This document shows positions 28,530-40,165 of a stretch of DNA of 64,000 nucleotides, piece by piece. The stretch covers positions 3,581,937 to 3,645,936 of the forward strand of contig NZ_LR733817.1 of NCBI RefSeq assembly GCF_902506165.1, written 5' to 3'. The position numbers were made by a program, and so were the translations under genes. Within the stretch, counting starts at the first letter, position 1; each line of letters begins with the position of its first letter. This DNA comes from Bosea sp. 29B (GTDB lineage: Bacteria > Pseudomonadota > Alphaproteobacteria > Rhizobiales > Beijerinckiaceae). Below the pieces are notes generated by a model. That model was not told where the DNA came from. It saw only the letters and a list, made by a program, of their open reading frames with translations, and made no database searches.

Positions 28530-28904
28530 TCAGTTCTGCGCGCTCGACTTATCGTCAGTGCGCGATTTCATCAAGCCCGCTGCGCGCACGACGTTCATCA
28601 CGCCAGCGCCGAAACCGAGCATCAGCAGGACGATCATCCCGAAGGGCGCCGTCCCCAGCCATTTATCGACGGCCCAGCCGAGCCCGCCGCCGACGATGAT
28701 GCCGGCAACGAATTCCGTGGAAAGCCGCATCGCCTGCCCGATTCCGCTGGAATCGGCGGATGTGCTCTCGCGCCGGATTTCGGCTTCCGTCTGGTTGGTC
28801 GCACGCTTCAGGCCCACATCGAGGGATTTGAGCCGGCTTTCCAGGCTCGCATCCTTGTCTGCAGGCCGCCCCGGGCCCGAACTCTTTCCGTCCTGGCCCG
28901 TCAT
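28530..28904 (-). CDS. atpI: ATP synthase subunit I (AtpI family)
   Basis: The 124-residue protein has a polar N-terminal part and a two-helix membrane hairpin (STEFVAGIIVGGGLGWAVDKW and GMIVLLMLGFGAGVMNVVRAAG in parts). This is the alphaproteobacterial AtpI layout. It aids assembly of the c-ring or magnesium uptake in other bacteria; the function here is inferred. The start is the ATG at 28904; the open frame extends further 5' through the leader but without homology. It is the first gene of the F0 operon. Confidence 0.9.
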   Translation of the reverse strand: MTGQDGKSSGPGRPADKDASLESRLKSLDVGLKRATNQTEAEIRRESTSADSSGIGQAMRLSTEFVAGIIVGGGLGWAVDKWLGTAPFGMIVLLMLGFGAGVMNVVRAAGLMKSRTDDKSSAQN

Positions 28905-29064
28905 TGCCGCTCGACCGCCGTCATGACACGACCCCTCCGTGCTCGGTCCCCTGGAGAACCGGACAATACCGGAATTGTCGCTGATTTGCGCTGCCTGATC
29001 AGCCGATCCGGAACCGGATCGTCGTGGCGTGCGCTCATCGGATTGCCGATCGTTCCGTGCGATG

Positions 29065-29095
29065 AAAAAAGCCCCGCCACCCGGAAAAATCGGGC
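29065..29095 (-). terminator. Terminator-like hairpin at the start of the atp leader
   Basis: Read on the minus strand, a GC-rich imperfect stem (GCCCG ... CGGGGC) is followed by TTTTTT at 29065-29070. It falls just downstream of the predicted atpI promoter. It may terminate smc read-through or reflect early pausing; the pairing is imperfect. Confidence 0.35.
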
Positions 29096-29097
29096 GC

Positions 29098-29126
29098 ACC
29101 ATATTGACGGGGTCATATGGTGTCAA
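29098..29126 (-). promoter_or_regulatory. Sigma-70 type promoter of the F0 ATP synthase operon
   Basis: Minus strand: TTGACA (-35, at 29121-29126), a 17-base spacer, then TATGGT (-10, at 29098-29103). An AT-rich tract lies upstream. This is the closest match to a vegetative promoter that I saw in the window, and it faces atpI. Confidence 0.65.
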
Positions 29127-29220
29127 GCTGAGTGAGAAGCCATTAATGCCTTGAAAAATAAAATGATTTTAGACTGACGCAGAGGGTTGGGGACGATTCT
29201 TGTGCGCCGCGGCAATAATG

Positions 29221-32200
29221 TCAGACCGCCTCGCGGATGCGCTCGGCCGTGGCGAGGTCGACCGAGACCATCTGGCTGACCCCGCGCTCGGCCATGGTGA
29301 CGCCGAACAGCCGGTCCATGCGGGCCATGGTGATCGGGTTGTGGGTGATCAGGATGAAGCGCGTCGCGGTGTTGCGCGCCATCTCCTCGAGCAGGTCGCA
29401 ATAGCGCTCGACATTGGCGTCATCGAGCGGGGCGTCGACCTCGTCGAGCACGCAGATCGGCGAGGGGTTGGTCAGGAACACCGCGAAGATCAGCGCGGTC
29501 GCGGTCAGCGCCTGCTCGCCGCCGGAGAGCAGCGTCATCACCTGCGGCTTTTTGCCCGGGGGGCGCGCGATGATCTCGAGCCCGGCTTCGAGCGGATCTT
29601 CCGAATCGACCAGCGTGAGATCGGCGGTGCCGCCGCCGAACAGGACCCCGAACAGGTGCTGGAAATGGCCGTTGACGATCTCGAATGCGGCAAGAAGCCG
29701 CTCCCTTCCTTCGCGGTTGAGTGCCCCGATCGCCTGGCGCAGGCGCCGGATCGCCTCGGTCAGGTCGTCGCGCTCGGTCGCAAGGCCGCTGCGCTTGCCC
29801 TGGACTTCGCTCAGTTCGTCGTCGGCGCGCAGGTTGACCGCCCCCAGCCGCTCGCGCTCGGCCTTGAGCCCGCCCAGCCGGCGCTCGACATCCTCTGCAT
29901 CCGGCGGCGTGTCGCCGATCTTCAGCCCGGCGAGCTGATGCAGGTTTGCGACTTCGGTCTCCAGCCCGTCGACGATCTGGCGCACCACGTCCGCGAGGCG
30001 CTGGCGCGCTGCCTCCAGCCTGGCCTCGGCGCTCGCCCGAGCCTCGCGGGTAGCCGACAACGCTTCCAGCGCCGTGCGAGCCTGCCGGTCAGCCTCCGCC
30101 TGCGCGACCTCGCCAGCGGCGAGCTTGTCGGCGGCGGCGCGGCGAGCCCCCTCCGCAGTCTCGATCTCGGCGAGGAGCCGGCGGCGCTCGACCAGGAAAG
30201 TGTCGGGTGCTTCCAGCAGCGCCTTGTGCTCGGCCGCCGTCGTCGCGATTCGCCGGCGTGTATCGGCGGCGCTCTGCTCACTGGTGGCAGCGCGCTCGCG
30301 CCAGGCGCGCAGATCTCCTGCGATCGCTTCGCGCCGGCGGCTGCGCAGTTCGGCCTCGCGCCCCTGGGTCTGCACCCGCGCCCGCGCTTCGGAGGCTGCA
30401 GCGCGCCGCTCGCCCAGTTCGGCCCGGGCGGCGAGCAGGGCGCTTTCCAGTTCGGGCGCCGGGGCGAGGCCCCCCAGATCCTGATTCGTGGCCTCGGTTT
30501 GCGCCTGCGCATCGGCGATGTTCTGGCCGAGCCTGCCGATCGCCTCGGTCAGGGCCGAGCGGCGCGCCGCCGTCTCGCCGGCTTTGCGCTCGGCCTGGGC
30601 CAGCCGCTCGCGAGCCTGATCGAGGCTGCGTCTGGCCTCGCGGATCGCCTCCAGCGCCTTCGTCTCGGACTGCGCGGCAGCTTTGGTGCGCTCGCTCGCC
30701 TGGTCGAGGCCATCACGCGCCGCTTCGGACGCTTCGCGCGCTGCCTGCGCCTCGCGTTCGAGATCGCCGAGGCGGTTCTTCTCGGCGAGCCGGCGGGCGG
30801 CAGGCGAGGGCGCTTCGGCGGCGCTGGTGAAGCCGTCCCAGCGCCAGATGTCGCCCTCTTGCGAGACCAGCCGTTGGCCCGGCAGCAGCTTAGGCCGCAA
30901 TCCAGCGCCATCCGACCGGGCGATGACGCCTACCTGGCGCAGGCGCCGCGCGAGCGCTGCCGGCCCGCGGACATGTCTGGCGAGCGGCTCGACGCCATCG
31001 GGAAGCGCAGGGTCGCTTTCGCCACTGCCAGTGTCGGACCAATGCGCCGGCGCAGCCGGATCGGCCGAGGCGTCGAGGTCGTCACCAAGCGCTGCGCCCA
31101 ACGCGGTCTCGTAGCCCTTGGCCGCCGCGATCGAATCGAGGATCGCCGGCCAGCGCCCGCCGGCCGCCGGAGCGAGCAGCTTCTGCAAGGTGCGGACTTC
31201 GGTTTCGAGGCGCTGCGCCTTGCGATCGGCCTCCGCGACCGGCCCGCGTAGCCGCGCTTCCTCCTCGCGGACAGTGGCGAGGGCGCTGCGCGCGACGCCC
31301 GCGGCGGCATCCGCGCTTTGCATCGTGGTATCCGCGGTCGCGACCATCGCGCGTAATCCGTCGAGCGAGGCGGCGGTACCGTCGGCATCGAGCGCTGCCT
31401 GGTCGCGCTGCAGCCGTTCGCGCTCGCTGGCATGGCGAGCCTCGCGCTCATTGGCCTCGCGTAGGGCCCGTTCGAGCGCACCACGCCGGGCGGCGAGCTC
31501 GGAGAGGCGCGCCTGCACGGCGGCGTGCTCTGCTTCCGCCGCTGCCAATGTTTTTTCCGCCTCGGCGAGTTCGGCCGCCGCAGCCTTGCTGCCACCGGCC
31601 GCAGCCTCGCCCTCCAGCCGCAGGCTCTCATCCTCAGCCGTCAGGCGCGACAGGCTGTTGCTCGCGTCCTTGCCGAGGCTGTCCTGCCGGGCGAGATCGC
31701 TCTGCAATTCGGCGAGCCGCTTGGCCAGTTCTTCTGTGCGCTGTTTGGCGCGCCGATTCTCGGCCTCGATCTCGTCGAGACCGCGTTTCAAGCGCACGAG
31801 GGCGGCTGCCGCAGCGGCCTCGCCTTCGCGCAGCGTCGGCAGCACATGCGCTGCGATCGCCTGCAACCGGGCCGCTTCCGCCTGCACGCCCGTCTTGTCG
31901 GCGACCTCGCGCACGGCCGCTTCGAGGGCGCGTTCGGCTGCCGCTTCCTGCGTGCGCGCCTCGTGATGGGCGATCAGCGCCAGCACGGCCTCGGCCTTGC
32001 GGATGTCGCTGGCGAGGTTGCGATAGCGCGTCGCCTGGCGCGCCTGGCGCTGCAAGGCTTCGACCTGGCCGTCGATCTCGGCGAGCACGTCTTCCAGCCG
32101 GTTGAGATTGTCCTCGGCGCCCTTGAGGCGCAGCTCCGCCTCGTGCCGGCGGCTGTGCAGTCCGGCGATGCCTGCGGCATCCTCCAGGATGCGCCGGCGC

Positions 32201-32676
32201 GATTGCGGCTTGGCCGAGATGATCTCGCTGATCTGGCCCTGTCGCACCAATGCCGGCGAACGGGCGCCGGTCGCGGCGTCGGCGAAGAGGAGCTGCACGT
32301 CGCGGGCGCGCACCTCCTTGCCGTTGATGCGGTAGGTCGAGCCTTCCTCGCGCTCGATCCGGCGCGTGATCTCGAGCACCTCAGCCTCATTGAAGGCGGC
32401 GGGCGCCTTGCGGTCGCTGTTGTCGAGGGTAAGCGCGACCTCGGCCATGTTGCGGGCCGGGCGCTCGGACGAGCCGCCGAAGATGACGTCGTCCATGCCA
32501 GAGCCGCGCATGTTCTTGAACGAGCTTTCGCCCATCACCCAGCGCAGGGCTTCGACGAGATTGGACTTGCCGCAGCCATTGGGGCCGACGATGCCGGTCA
32601 GCCCCGGTTCGATCTGGAATTCGGCCGGTTCGACGAAGGTCTTGAAGCCGGCGAGCTTGAGGCGCGTCAGCTGCAT
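29221..32676 (-). CDS. smc: Chromosome segregation protein SMC
   Basis: The 1151-residue condensin ATPase compacts and helps separate chromosomes. The N-terminal ATPase half has Walker A GPNGCGKS at residues 31-38. Long Ala/Glu/Arg coiled coils flank a central hinge (about 500-640), and the C-terminal half has the ABC signature LSGGEQALTATAL and Walker B CVLDEVDAPLDDANV. The length is usual for bacterial SMC. It has an ATG start. It lies 165 bases downstream of the DsbA-like gene, with a mirrored repeat element between them. No ScpA/ScpB genes are nearby. Confidence 0.97.
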   Translation of the reverse strand: MQLTRLKLAGFKTFVEPAEFQIEPGLTGIVGPNGCGKSNLVEALRWVMGESSFKNMRGSGMDDVIFGGSSERPARNMAEVALTLDNSDRKAPAAFNEAEVLEITRRIEREEGSTYRINGKEVRARDVQLLFADAATGARSPALVRQGQISEIISAKPQSRRRILEDAAGIAGLHSRRHEAELRLKGAEDNLNRLEDVLAEIDGQVEALQRQARQATRYRNLASDIRKAEAVLALIAHHEARTQEAAAERALEAAVREVADKTGVQAEAARLQAIAAHVLPTLREGEAAAAAALVRLKRGLDEIEAENRRAKQRTEELAKRLAELQSDLARQDSLGKDASNSLSRLTAEDESLRLEGEAAAGGSKAAAAELAEAEKTLAAAEAEHAAVQARLSELAARRGALERALREANEREARHASERERLQRDQAALDADGTAASLDGLRAMVATADTTMQSADAAAGVARSALATVREEEARLRGPVAEADRKAQRLETEVRTLQKLLAPAAGGRWPAILDSIAAAKGYETALGAALGDDLDASADPAAPAHWSDTGSGESDPALPDGVEPLARHVRGPAALARRLRQVGVIARSDGAGLRPKLLPGQRLVSQEGDIWRWDGFTSAAEAPSPAARRLAEKNRLGDLEREAQAAREASEAARDGLDQASERTKAAAQSETKALEAIREARRSLDQARERLAQAERKAGETAARRSALTEAIGRLGQNIADAQAQTEATNQDLGGLAPAPELESALLAARAELGERRAAASEARARVQTQGREAELRSRRREAIAGDLRAWRERAATSEQSAADTRRRIATTAAEHKALLEAPDTFLVERRRLLAEIETAEGARRAAADKLAAGEVAQAEADRQARTALEALSATREARASAEARLEAARQRLADVVRQIVDGLETEVANLHQLAGLKIGDTPPDAEDVERRLGGLKAERERLGAVNLRADDELSEVQGKRSGLATERDDLTEAIRRLRQAIGALNREGRERLLAAFEIVNGHFQHLFGVLFGGGTADLTLVDSEDPLEAGLEIIARPPGKKPQVMTLLSGGEQALTATALIFAVFLTNPSPICVLDEVDAPLDDANVERYCDLLEEMARNTATRFILITHNPITMARMDRLFGVTMAERGVSQMVSVDLATAERIREAV

Positions 32677-32688
32677 CGACGCCTCGCT

Positions 32689-32830
32689 TCTTCTCCCCTC
32701 GGGGGAGAAGGTGTCTGCGCAGCAGACGGATGAGGGCGGTATGACTGGGTGAGACGAGGGGAGGCTGTAGCTGTCCTTCCCTTATCCGTCAGCGCTTTGC
32801 GCTGCCACCTTCTCCCCCGAGGGGAGAAGG
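32689..32830. repeat. Mirrored intergenic repeat (family D)
   Basis: This ~142-bp element has two outer hairpins, each TTCTCCCC(T/C)...GGGGAGAAG. They are arranged as an inverted pair around inner arms CGGATGAGGG and CCCTTATCCG. It fills almost the whole gap between smc and the DsbA-like gene. Its form matches repeats that I know are frequent between rhizobial genes. Confidence 0.75.
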
Positions 32831-32841
32831 GCAGGCGCGCG

Positions 32842-33462
32842 TCAGCTGCCGAGCAGCGGCTCGAGGATCTTGTCGAATTCGGCGAGGCTGAGTGCACCGG
32901 AGCGCTTCTGCCCGTTGATGAAGAAGGTCGGGGTGGAGTCCACGCCAGCCTTGGACCCACCTTCCTTAACCTGCGTGACAGCGTCGTAAATGTCCTGACG
33001 TTTCAGGCAGGCCTCGAAAGATTCCTGTGTGAAACCGGCCTGCTTGACCAGGCTCGAGAGCGCATCGACCGGCTTTTCGGTGAAGGCCCAGTTGCGCTGC
33101 TGCGCGAACAGCAGGTCGGTCAGCGGATAGTATTTGTCGGTGCCATTGCAGCGCGCCAGCATGAAGCCCGCCGTGGCCAGCGGATCGAGCGGGAACTCGC
33201 GCAGCACGAAACGCACTTTGCCGGTGTCGATGTACTTGGCCTTCAGCGCCGGCCAGGTCTCCTTGTGGAAGGCGGCGCAGTGGCTGCAGGTCAGCGAGGC
33301 GTATTCGATGATCGAGACCTTGGCGTCGGCGTTGCCGAGCCAGACGTCGCCGAGCGGGTTGGCAACGCCGGGAAGCGTCTGGGCCGAGGCGCCCTGGCTG
33401 GCGAGAAGCGGCGAGAGGGCCAAGGCGGCGGAGCCGATCAACACCTGACGGCGGCTGGTCAT
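32842..33462 (-). CDS. DsbA-family thiol-disulfide oxidoreductase
   Basis: The 206-residue exported thioredoxin-fold protein has the active-site pair CSHC at about residues 59-62 (SLTCSHCAAFH) and the cis-Pro region STPTFFINGQ. This is the DsbA/DsbG-like type with an inserted helical domain (Thioredoxin_4). The N-terminus MTSRRQVLIGSAALALS has a twin-Arg, so Tat export is possible. The start is the ATG at 33462; the longer frame upstream is non-homologous. It probably oxidises or isomerises periplasmic thiols. The DUF721 gene is 83 bases upstream. Confidence 0.92.
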   Translation of the reverse strand: MTSRRQVLIGSAALALSPLLASQGASAQTLPGVANPLGDVWLGNADAKVSIIEYASLTCSHCAAFHKETWPALKAKYIDTGKVRFVLREFPLDPLATAGFMLARCNGTDKYYPLTDLLFAQQRNWAFTEKPVDALSSLVKQAGFTQESFEACLKRQDIYDAVTQVKEGGSKAGVDSTPTFFINGQKRSGALSLAEFDKILEPLLGS

Positions 33463-33545
33463 GAGACAATCCCTGATGGCGAAGCAATTGCTGCGGACCA
33501 TAGTCGCCATCAGGATTGTGGCAAGATCGGTTCGCTGGTTCCCGC

Positions 33546-34043
33546 TCACGAAGCCGTGTCGTCGCCCGCGGCCTGGCGCCGCTGCGCGATGCCGCGCCCG
33601 AGCCGCGTCAACGCCTCGCGCAGCTCCACATTTTCGACGCCCGCGACCTGTGCCTCGATCCGCGCCAATACGGCGGGGTCCGGCGGCGGGGCCGGTTTCG
33701 GCGCGGGAGGCAGCGCGACCGGTCCCTGCTTCAGCACCAATTTACCGACGGCGCGCCAGCCGAGATGGCTGTTGACCCGCTCCAGCACGAGAGGCCCGAG
33801 CTGCTGCATCTCCAGCGCGAAGGCACCTTCGACGCGCACCACCAGCGTCGCCGGGTCCGAGAGCTCACCCGGCGCGCTACGACGCCGCGGCCAGTCGATC
33901 TTGAGCGGCCGCGTGCGTTGCGCCAGCCGCTCGCCGACGATCTCCGGCCAGAAGGAGACGACCGAGCGCCCGGCGAAGCCTTGGGCGGCGAGCGCCGGCG
34001 CGAGGCAGTCGTCGATCAATTCGGCGAGGGGTTTTGCGGGCAT
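33546..34043 (-). CDS. DUF721 (DciA-like) protein
   Basis: The 165-residue protein has an N-terminal DUF721 domain (KPLAELIDDCLAPALAAQGFAGRSVVSFWPEIVGERLAQRTRP in parts), a conserved strand AFALEMQQLGPLVLERVNSHLGW, and a Pro-rich C-terminal linker with a short helix. DUF721 includes DciA, which helps load the replicative helicase in bacteria lacking DnaC; this role is inferred from the family. It has an ATG start. In rhizobia it commonly sits between mutY and a DsbA-like gene, close to the arrangement here. Confidence 0.88.
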   Translation of the reverse strand: MPAKPLAELIDDCLAPALAAQGFAGRSVVSFWPEIVGERLAQRTRPLKIDWPRRRSAPGELSDPATLVVRVEGAFALEMQQLGPLVLERVNSHLGWRAVGKLVLKQGPVALPPAPKPAPPPDPAVLARIEAQVAGVENVELREALTRLGRGIAQRRQAAGDDTAS

Positions 34044-34082
34044 GGGCTATTTTGCGACGGGAGCCGTGCGGCGGCAAGCAGA

Positions 34083-34640
34083 TCAACCAGCCGCCCTGTG
34101 GGCGCGCCATTCCGCTGCGGTGATCTCCCAGATTTCCGCCGGATGCTCGCCGGAGACGAAGCTGTGCGTCTCGACACCGACCATGCGCATGCCGCTACTC
34201 TGCGATATCCGGCGCGAAGCGATGTTCTCCACCGCTTTCGGCGCCCGTAGCAGATCGCGCCCGAGCACCTCGAACCAGAAGTCGGTCACGGCGACGACCG
34301 CCTCGCTCATCAGGCCCTGGCCGCGCCATTCGGGCGCGATCCAGAAGCCGCGATTGTTCTTCTCTCCAATCAAAAGGCTGATGACGCCGATCAGCCGCTC
34401 GGGCTCGGCCTTTTGGCGCAAGCTCCAATGCCATTCCGTGCCCGCGGCCATACCGGGCAGTGCCACGGTGCGCAGGAAGCTCTCTGCGCCATCGGGCGGA
34501 TAGGGCCAGGGGATGTGGCTGGCGAGGAAGCGCACGATCTCCCATTGCGGAAAGATCGCCTGGATCGCAGGCGCGTCGTCGAGTGCCAGCGGCTTGAGCA
34601 GCAATCTTTCGGTTTCGAGGCTGGGAACGATATTGGCCAT
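34083..34640 (-). CDS. GNAT family N-acetyltransferase (RimJ/RimL-like)
   Basis: The 185-residue acetyltransferase has ETERLLLKPLALDDAPAIQAIFPQWEIVRFLA at the N-terminus and the acetyl-CoA loop region GFWIAPEWRGQGLMSEAV, then late residues NIASRRISQSSGMRMVG. These fit the RimJ/RimL branch. ATG at 34640 is taken; a TTG 21 bases upstream is possible but without homology. The substrate is unknown. It lies 39 bases before the DUF721 gene and 25 bases after the DUF4336 gene on the same strand. Confidence 0.85.
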   Translation of the reverse strand: MANIVPSLETERLLLKPLALDDAPAIQAIFPQWEIVRFLASHIPWPYPPDGAESFLRTVALPGMAAGTEWHWSLRQKAEPERLIGVISLLIGEKNNRGFWIAPEWRGQGLMSEAVVAVTDFWFEVLGRDLLRAPKAVENIASRRISQSSGMRMVGVETHSFVSGEHPAEIWEITAAEWRAHRAAG

Positions 34641-34665
34641 GATCGACAGGATTAGCCGCAATTGT

Positions 34666-35364
34666 TCAGCGGGTCAGCCAGCGAAACGCCCGCTTCAGGA
34701 AGGCACGGCCATCGGTTCTGACCGGGGTTCCGTGCGCCATCAGCACCTTCTCGGCAGGCCATGACAGCAGCCGCTCGGCAGCTGCTCGGGCCGCCTTCCT
34801 GTCGGTGAAGGCGAGGCGGAACTTCCTCGGCACCGAGGGTTCAAAAGCGAGCATCAGGTCCCACTTCGCGATGAGCGCGCGCCAACCGCGGAACCAGCGC
34901 GGCGGGAACTGCTGCAACAGGTCGGTGAACAGCACCGTGCCGCTCTTGGCATGAAAGAAGACGACTTCGGTCGTGATCACATTGCCCGCCATGACGATGT
35001 GAGCGATCTCGCTCGTCCAAGGCAGGATCGCCTCATCAGTGACCTCGGCATCGAAGGCGAGGTCCCTGCGCTTCTGCTGCAATCCCGGCGCGGCATAGAG
35101 GCGAGCCTCGGGATAAGCCTGCTTCCAGCTCGCGATGAACAGGTCATGCAGCGAGTTGGGCGTGACGAGATGGCGGACGGAGCCGAGCGATGCGAGCTCC
35201 GTCTTGAGTTCGTCGCTCAACGCGACCGGCGACCAGACGAACAGCTCTCCGTCAGCGAGGCGGATCACAGCCATGCGCGTCGGGTAGTTGAACCCGAGCG
35301 CCGCCGTCACCTGGGGCCCGCTCGCGATCCAGATCTCGGGACCGAATTCTTCCAGCTTCGTCAT
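34666..35364 (-). CDS. DUF4336 domain protein
   Basis: The 232-residue protein opens EEFGPEIWIASGPQVTAALGFNYPTRMAVIRLADGELFVWSPV. It continues with VRHLVTPNSLHDLFIASWKQAYPEARLYAAPGLQQKR and ends with KVLMAHGTPVRTDG. This is the DUF4336 family, a metallo-beta-lactamase-like fold. The usual HxHxDH metal motif is not seen; an Asn-Ser-Leu-His-Asp segment stands in its place. The enzyme activity is unknown. It has an ATG start at 35364. It is divergent from mutY. Confidence 0.82.
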   Translation of the reverse strand: MTKLEEFGPEIWIASGPQVTAALGFNYPTRMAVIRLADGELFVWSPVALSDELKTELASLGSVRHLVTPNSLHDLFIASWKQAYPEARLYAAPGLQQKRRDLAFDAEVTDEAILPWTSEIAHIVMAGNVITTEVVFFHAKSGTVLFTDLLQQFPPRWFRGWRALIAKWDLMLAFEPSVPRKFRLAFTDRKAARAAAERLLSWPAEKVLMAHGTPVRTDGRAFLKRAFRWLTR

Positions 35365-35475
35365 TACGACGCACCGACTCATCCAGCTTGTGAAAGATTC
35401 GTGCCGGCCGCGGACATTTGTATGACGGCTCATACAGAGCTTGCCTGACTGGCTCGACGCATTACACCCGGAATC

Positions 35476-38058
<2,583 letters not shown>

Positions 38059-38670
38059 CTATCTCGTCCAGACACCCTTGATCGGCGCGAAGGAATAGCG
38101 GTGCGCAGGGCAGGGACCCTTTTCCTTGATGGCGGCGCGGTGCGCGGCCGTTCCGTAACCCGCATGGCTGGCGAAGCCATAGGCGGGGTAGGTGAGCGAG
38201 AGCCGCGCCATCATCCGATCGCGCATCACCTTGGCGACGATCGAGGCCGCGGCGATCGAGGCGATCAGCCCGTCGCCGCCGATGATCGCCTCGCAGCCGC
38301 AGGCCAGCGCCGGCGGATCGTTGCCGTCGACCAGGACGAGATCGGGCGATAGCGGTAGTGCTCCAACCGCGCGCCGCATGGAAAGCAGCGTCGCCTGCCG
38401 GATGTTGATCGTGTCGATCTCGGTCGCCGAGGCGCTGCCGACGCCGACAGCAAGCGCGCTGGCGAGGATTAGCACGCAGAGCTCTTCCCGGCGTTGGGCG
38501 CTGAGCTCCTTCGAATCGGCGAGTCCGTCGGGGATCGCCGAGGGGTCGAGGATGACGGCGGCCGCGACGACCGGGCCTGCGAGCGGACCGCGCCCGACCT
38601 CGTCCACGCCGGCGACGCGGGCGCGCCCGGCAATCATCGCGGCCTGCTCGCGGCTGAAATCGGCGGTCAT
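38059..38670 (-). CDS. rnhB: Ribonuclease HII
   Basis: The 203-residue endonuclease cuts RNA in RNA:DNA hybrids and single ribonucleotides in DNA. Its four catalytic acidic residues lie in [14 protein letters not shown] (Asp, Glu), LVLVDGND (Asp) and [12 protein letters not shown] (Asp). The C-terminal [24 protein letters not shown] block is typical. The start is the ATG at 38670; the open frame extends upstream into a repeat without homology. It is separated from ccrM by family A copy 2. Confidence 0.96.
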   Translation of the reverse strand: MTADFSREQAAMIAGRARVAGVDEVGRGPLAGPVVAAAVILDPSAIPDGLADSKELSAQRREELCVLILASALAVGVGSASATEIDTINIRQATLLSMRRAVGALPLSPDLVLVDGNDPPALACGCEAIIGGDGLIASIAAASIVAKVMRDRMMARLSLTYPAYGFASHAGYGTAAHRAAIKEKGPCPAHRYSFAPIKGVWTR

Positions 38671-38750
38671 GGCCCGGCTATGCCAGATCGTGGCCTGAAG
38701 GTCTGCCGGAATTGCATCTTGTCCACCAGCCACGATCCATATCCAACCGG

Positions 38751-38841
38751 TCATCCCGGGCGGACGTAGTCCGACCCGGGATCCATTCCGGAACGGCTCA
38801 GGCATGGATCCCGGACCTCCGCTTCGCTGCGTCCGGGATGA
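38751..38841. repeat. Intergenic palindromic repeat, family B copy 2
   Basis: This ~91-bp element opens TCATCCCGGGCGGAC and closes GTCCGGGATGA. It contains CCGACCCGGGATCCATTCC and AGGCATGGATCCCGGAC in opposite sense. It is related to the copy in the gcv operon. It ends 19 bases from the stop of the radical SAM gene and lies upstream of rnhB. Confidence 0.8.
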
Positions 38842-38860
38842 CATCCGTGGGTATGCGGGA

Positions 38861-40048
38861 TCAGAACAAGCTCAACTGCGCCTTCTCCTTCTCCGGCTTG
38901 ACGAAGAGGTCGGTGCGAAGCCGCAGCCGCGTGCTGTTGAAGCCGAGCCGCTCGGCCGCCATTTCGAAGCGCCTGCCGATCATCCAGGCATAGGGGCCGG
39001 AGCCGACCTGGCGCTGGCCCCAGGCGGCATCATAGTCCTTGCCGCCGCGGGTCGAGCGGATCAGCGAGACGACATGGCGCATCTTGTCGGGGTGATGCGT
39101 CACCAGCCAGTCCTGCACGATGTCCTTCACCTCGAGCGGCAGGCGCAGCAGCACATAGCCGGCCTCGCGAGCTCCCGCAGCCTTGGCGGAGTCGAGGATG
39201 CGCTCGATCTCATGCTCGTTGATCGCCGGCACGATCGGCGCGACCAGCACCGTCACCGGAATGCCGGCTTCCGACAGCTTGCGGATCGTCTCGATGCGCT
39301 TGGCCGGGGCGGCGGCGCGCGGCTCCATGTTGCGGGAAAGCTTAGGATCGAGCGTCGTCACCGAGAGCGCGACCTTGACCAGCCCCTTTGCCGCCATGGG
39401 CGCGAGGATGTCGATGTCGCGCTGCACCAGCGCCGATTTGGTGACGATGCCGACCGGGTGGTTGAACTTCGCCAGCACCTCGAGGATCGAACGCATGATC
39501 CTGAGCTTCTTCTCGATTGGCTGGTAGGCGTCGGTATTGGTGCCGATCGCGATGGTGCGCGGCTGGTAGCTCGGCGAGGACAGTTCCTTCTCAAGCAGCA
39601 GCGCCGCATCGGGCTTGGCGGTCAGCTTGCTCTCGAAGTCGAGTCCGGGCGAGAGGCCGAGATAGGCATGGCTCGGCCGCGCGAAGCAGTAAACGCAGCC
39701 ATGCTCGCAGCCGCGATAAGGGTTGATCGAGCGGTCGAACGAAATATCCGGGGAGTCATTGCGTGTAATGATCGTGCGCGGCTTCTCGACCGAGACTTCG
39801 GTCTTGAACGGCGGCAGTTCGCCGAGCGAGCCCCAGCCATCATCCTCGCTGATGCGCTGTTCTGCCTCATAGCGGCCGCCGGGGTTGATCGTCGCGCCGC
39901 GTCCGCGCCGTCTGTCAGGGTCGATCTGGCTGCCGATATGGGCGAGCGGATCGACCGGCGCGAGCCGCACCGGTGCCGAGACCGTGCCCGGCTCGCTGTC
40001 GCGGCGCTTGAGCGGTTGCGTCTTGGCTGAGGGTCTGGCCTGCAGCAT
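38861..40048 (-). CDS. PA0069-family radical SAM protein (spore photoproduct lyase-like)
   Basis: The 395-residue radical SAM enzyme has the cluster motif C-x3-C-x2-C in [19 protein letters not shown]. This belongs to the PA0069/Rv2578c group, related to spore photoproduct lyase. The N-terminus has an Arg-rich [14 protein letters not shown] segment that is typical of the family. The reaction is unknown; DNA-lesion repair is a plausible guess given the relationship. The start is the ATG at 40048 with GAGGAGACG upstream. A perfect LexA-type box lies about 47 bases upstream, so it is probably SOS-induced. Confidence 0.9.
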   Translation of the reverse strand: MLQARPSAKTQPLKRRDSEPGTVSAPVRLAPVDPLAHIGSQIDPDRRRGRGATINPGGRYEAEQRISEDDGWGSLGELPPFKTEVSVEKPRTIITRNDSPDISFDRSINPYRGCEHGCVYCFARPSHAYLGLSPGLDFESKLTAKPDAALLLEKELSSPSYQPRTIAIGTNTDAYQPIEKKLRIMRSILEVLAKFNHPVGIVTKSALVQRDIDILAPMAAKGLVKVALSVTTLDPKLSRNMEPRAAAPAKRIETIRKLSEAGIPVTVLVAPIVPAINEHEIERILDSAKAAGAREAGYVLLRLPLEVKDIVQDWLVTHHPDKMRHVVSLIRSTRGGKDYDAAWGQRQVGSGPYAWMIGRRFEMAAERLGFNSTRLRLRTDLFVKPEKEKAQLSLF

Positions 40049-40095
40049 GGCTTCGTCTCCTCGGCGGAATCGGATGTTCCGAGACCAAGGAATGT

Positions 40096-40110
40096 GAACA
40101 TATAGAGAAC
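40096..40110 (-). promoter_or_regulatory. Alphaproteobacterial LexA (SOS) box
   Basis: On the minus strand the sequence is GTTC, seven bases (TCTATAT), GTTC. This is the direct-repeat LexA box GTTC-N7-GTTC of alphaproteobacteria. It lies 47 bases upstream of the radical SAM start codon and 55 bases upstream of the divergent glycosyltransferase-like gene. Confidence 0.75.
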
Positions 40111-40165
40111 GAAAGGCAAGTGACAGGATTGCGACATGTTGCACTGCGTCATAAGCTGATCGCTC

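Larger units (their letters stand above)
28905..29220. promoter_or_regulatory. Promoter and leader region of the F0 operon
   Basis: This 316-base non-coding stretch lies between atpI and the end of smc. It holds a good sigma-70 type promoter at 29098-29126, an AT-rich tract at about 29141-29176 that could be an UP element, a terminator-like structure at 29065-29095, and a leader of roughly 185 bases. No gene is visible in it. Confidence 0.6.

Noticed and set aside
38804..40030. Long plus-strand open frame opposite the radical SAM gene
   Set aside because: It is a high-GC shadow of the real gene; its product is Arg/Asp/His-rich with no motif. Similar shadows occur opposite smc, gcvP, EAL and urc1.
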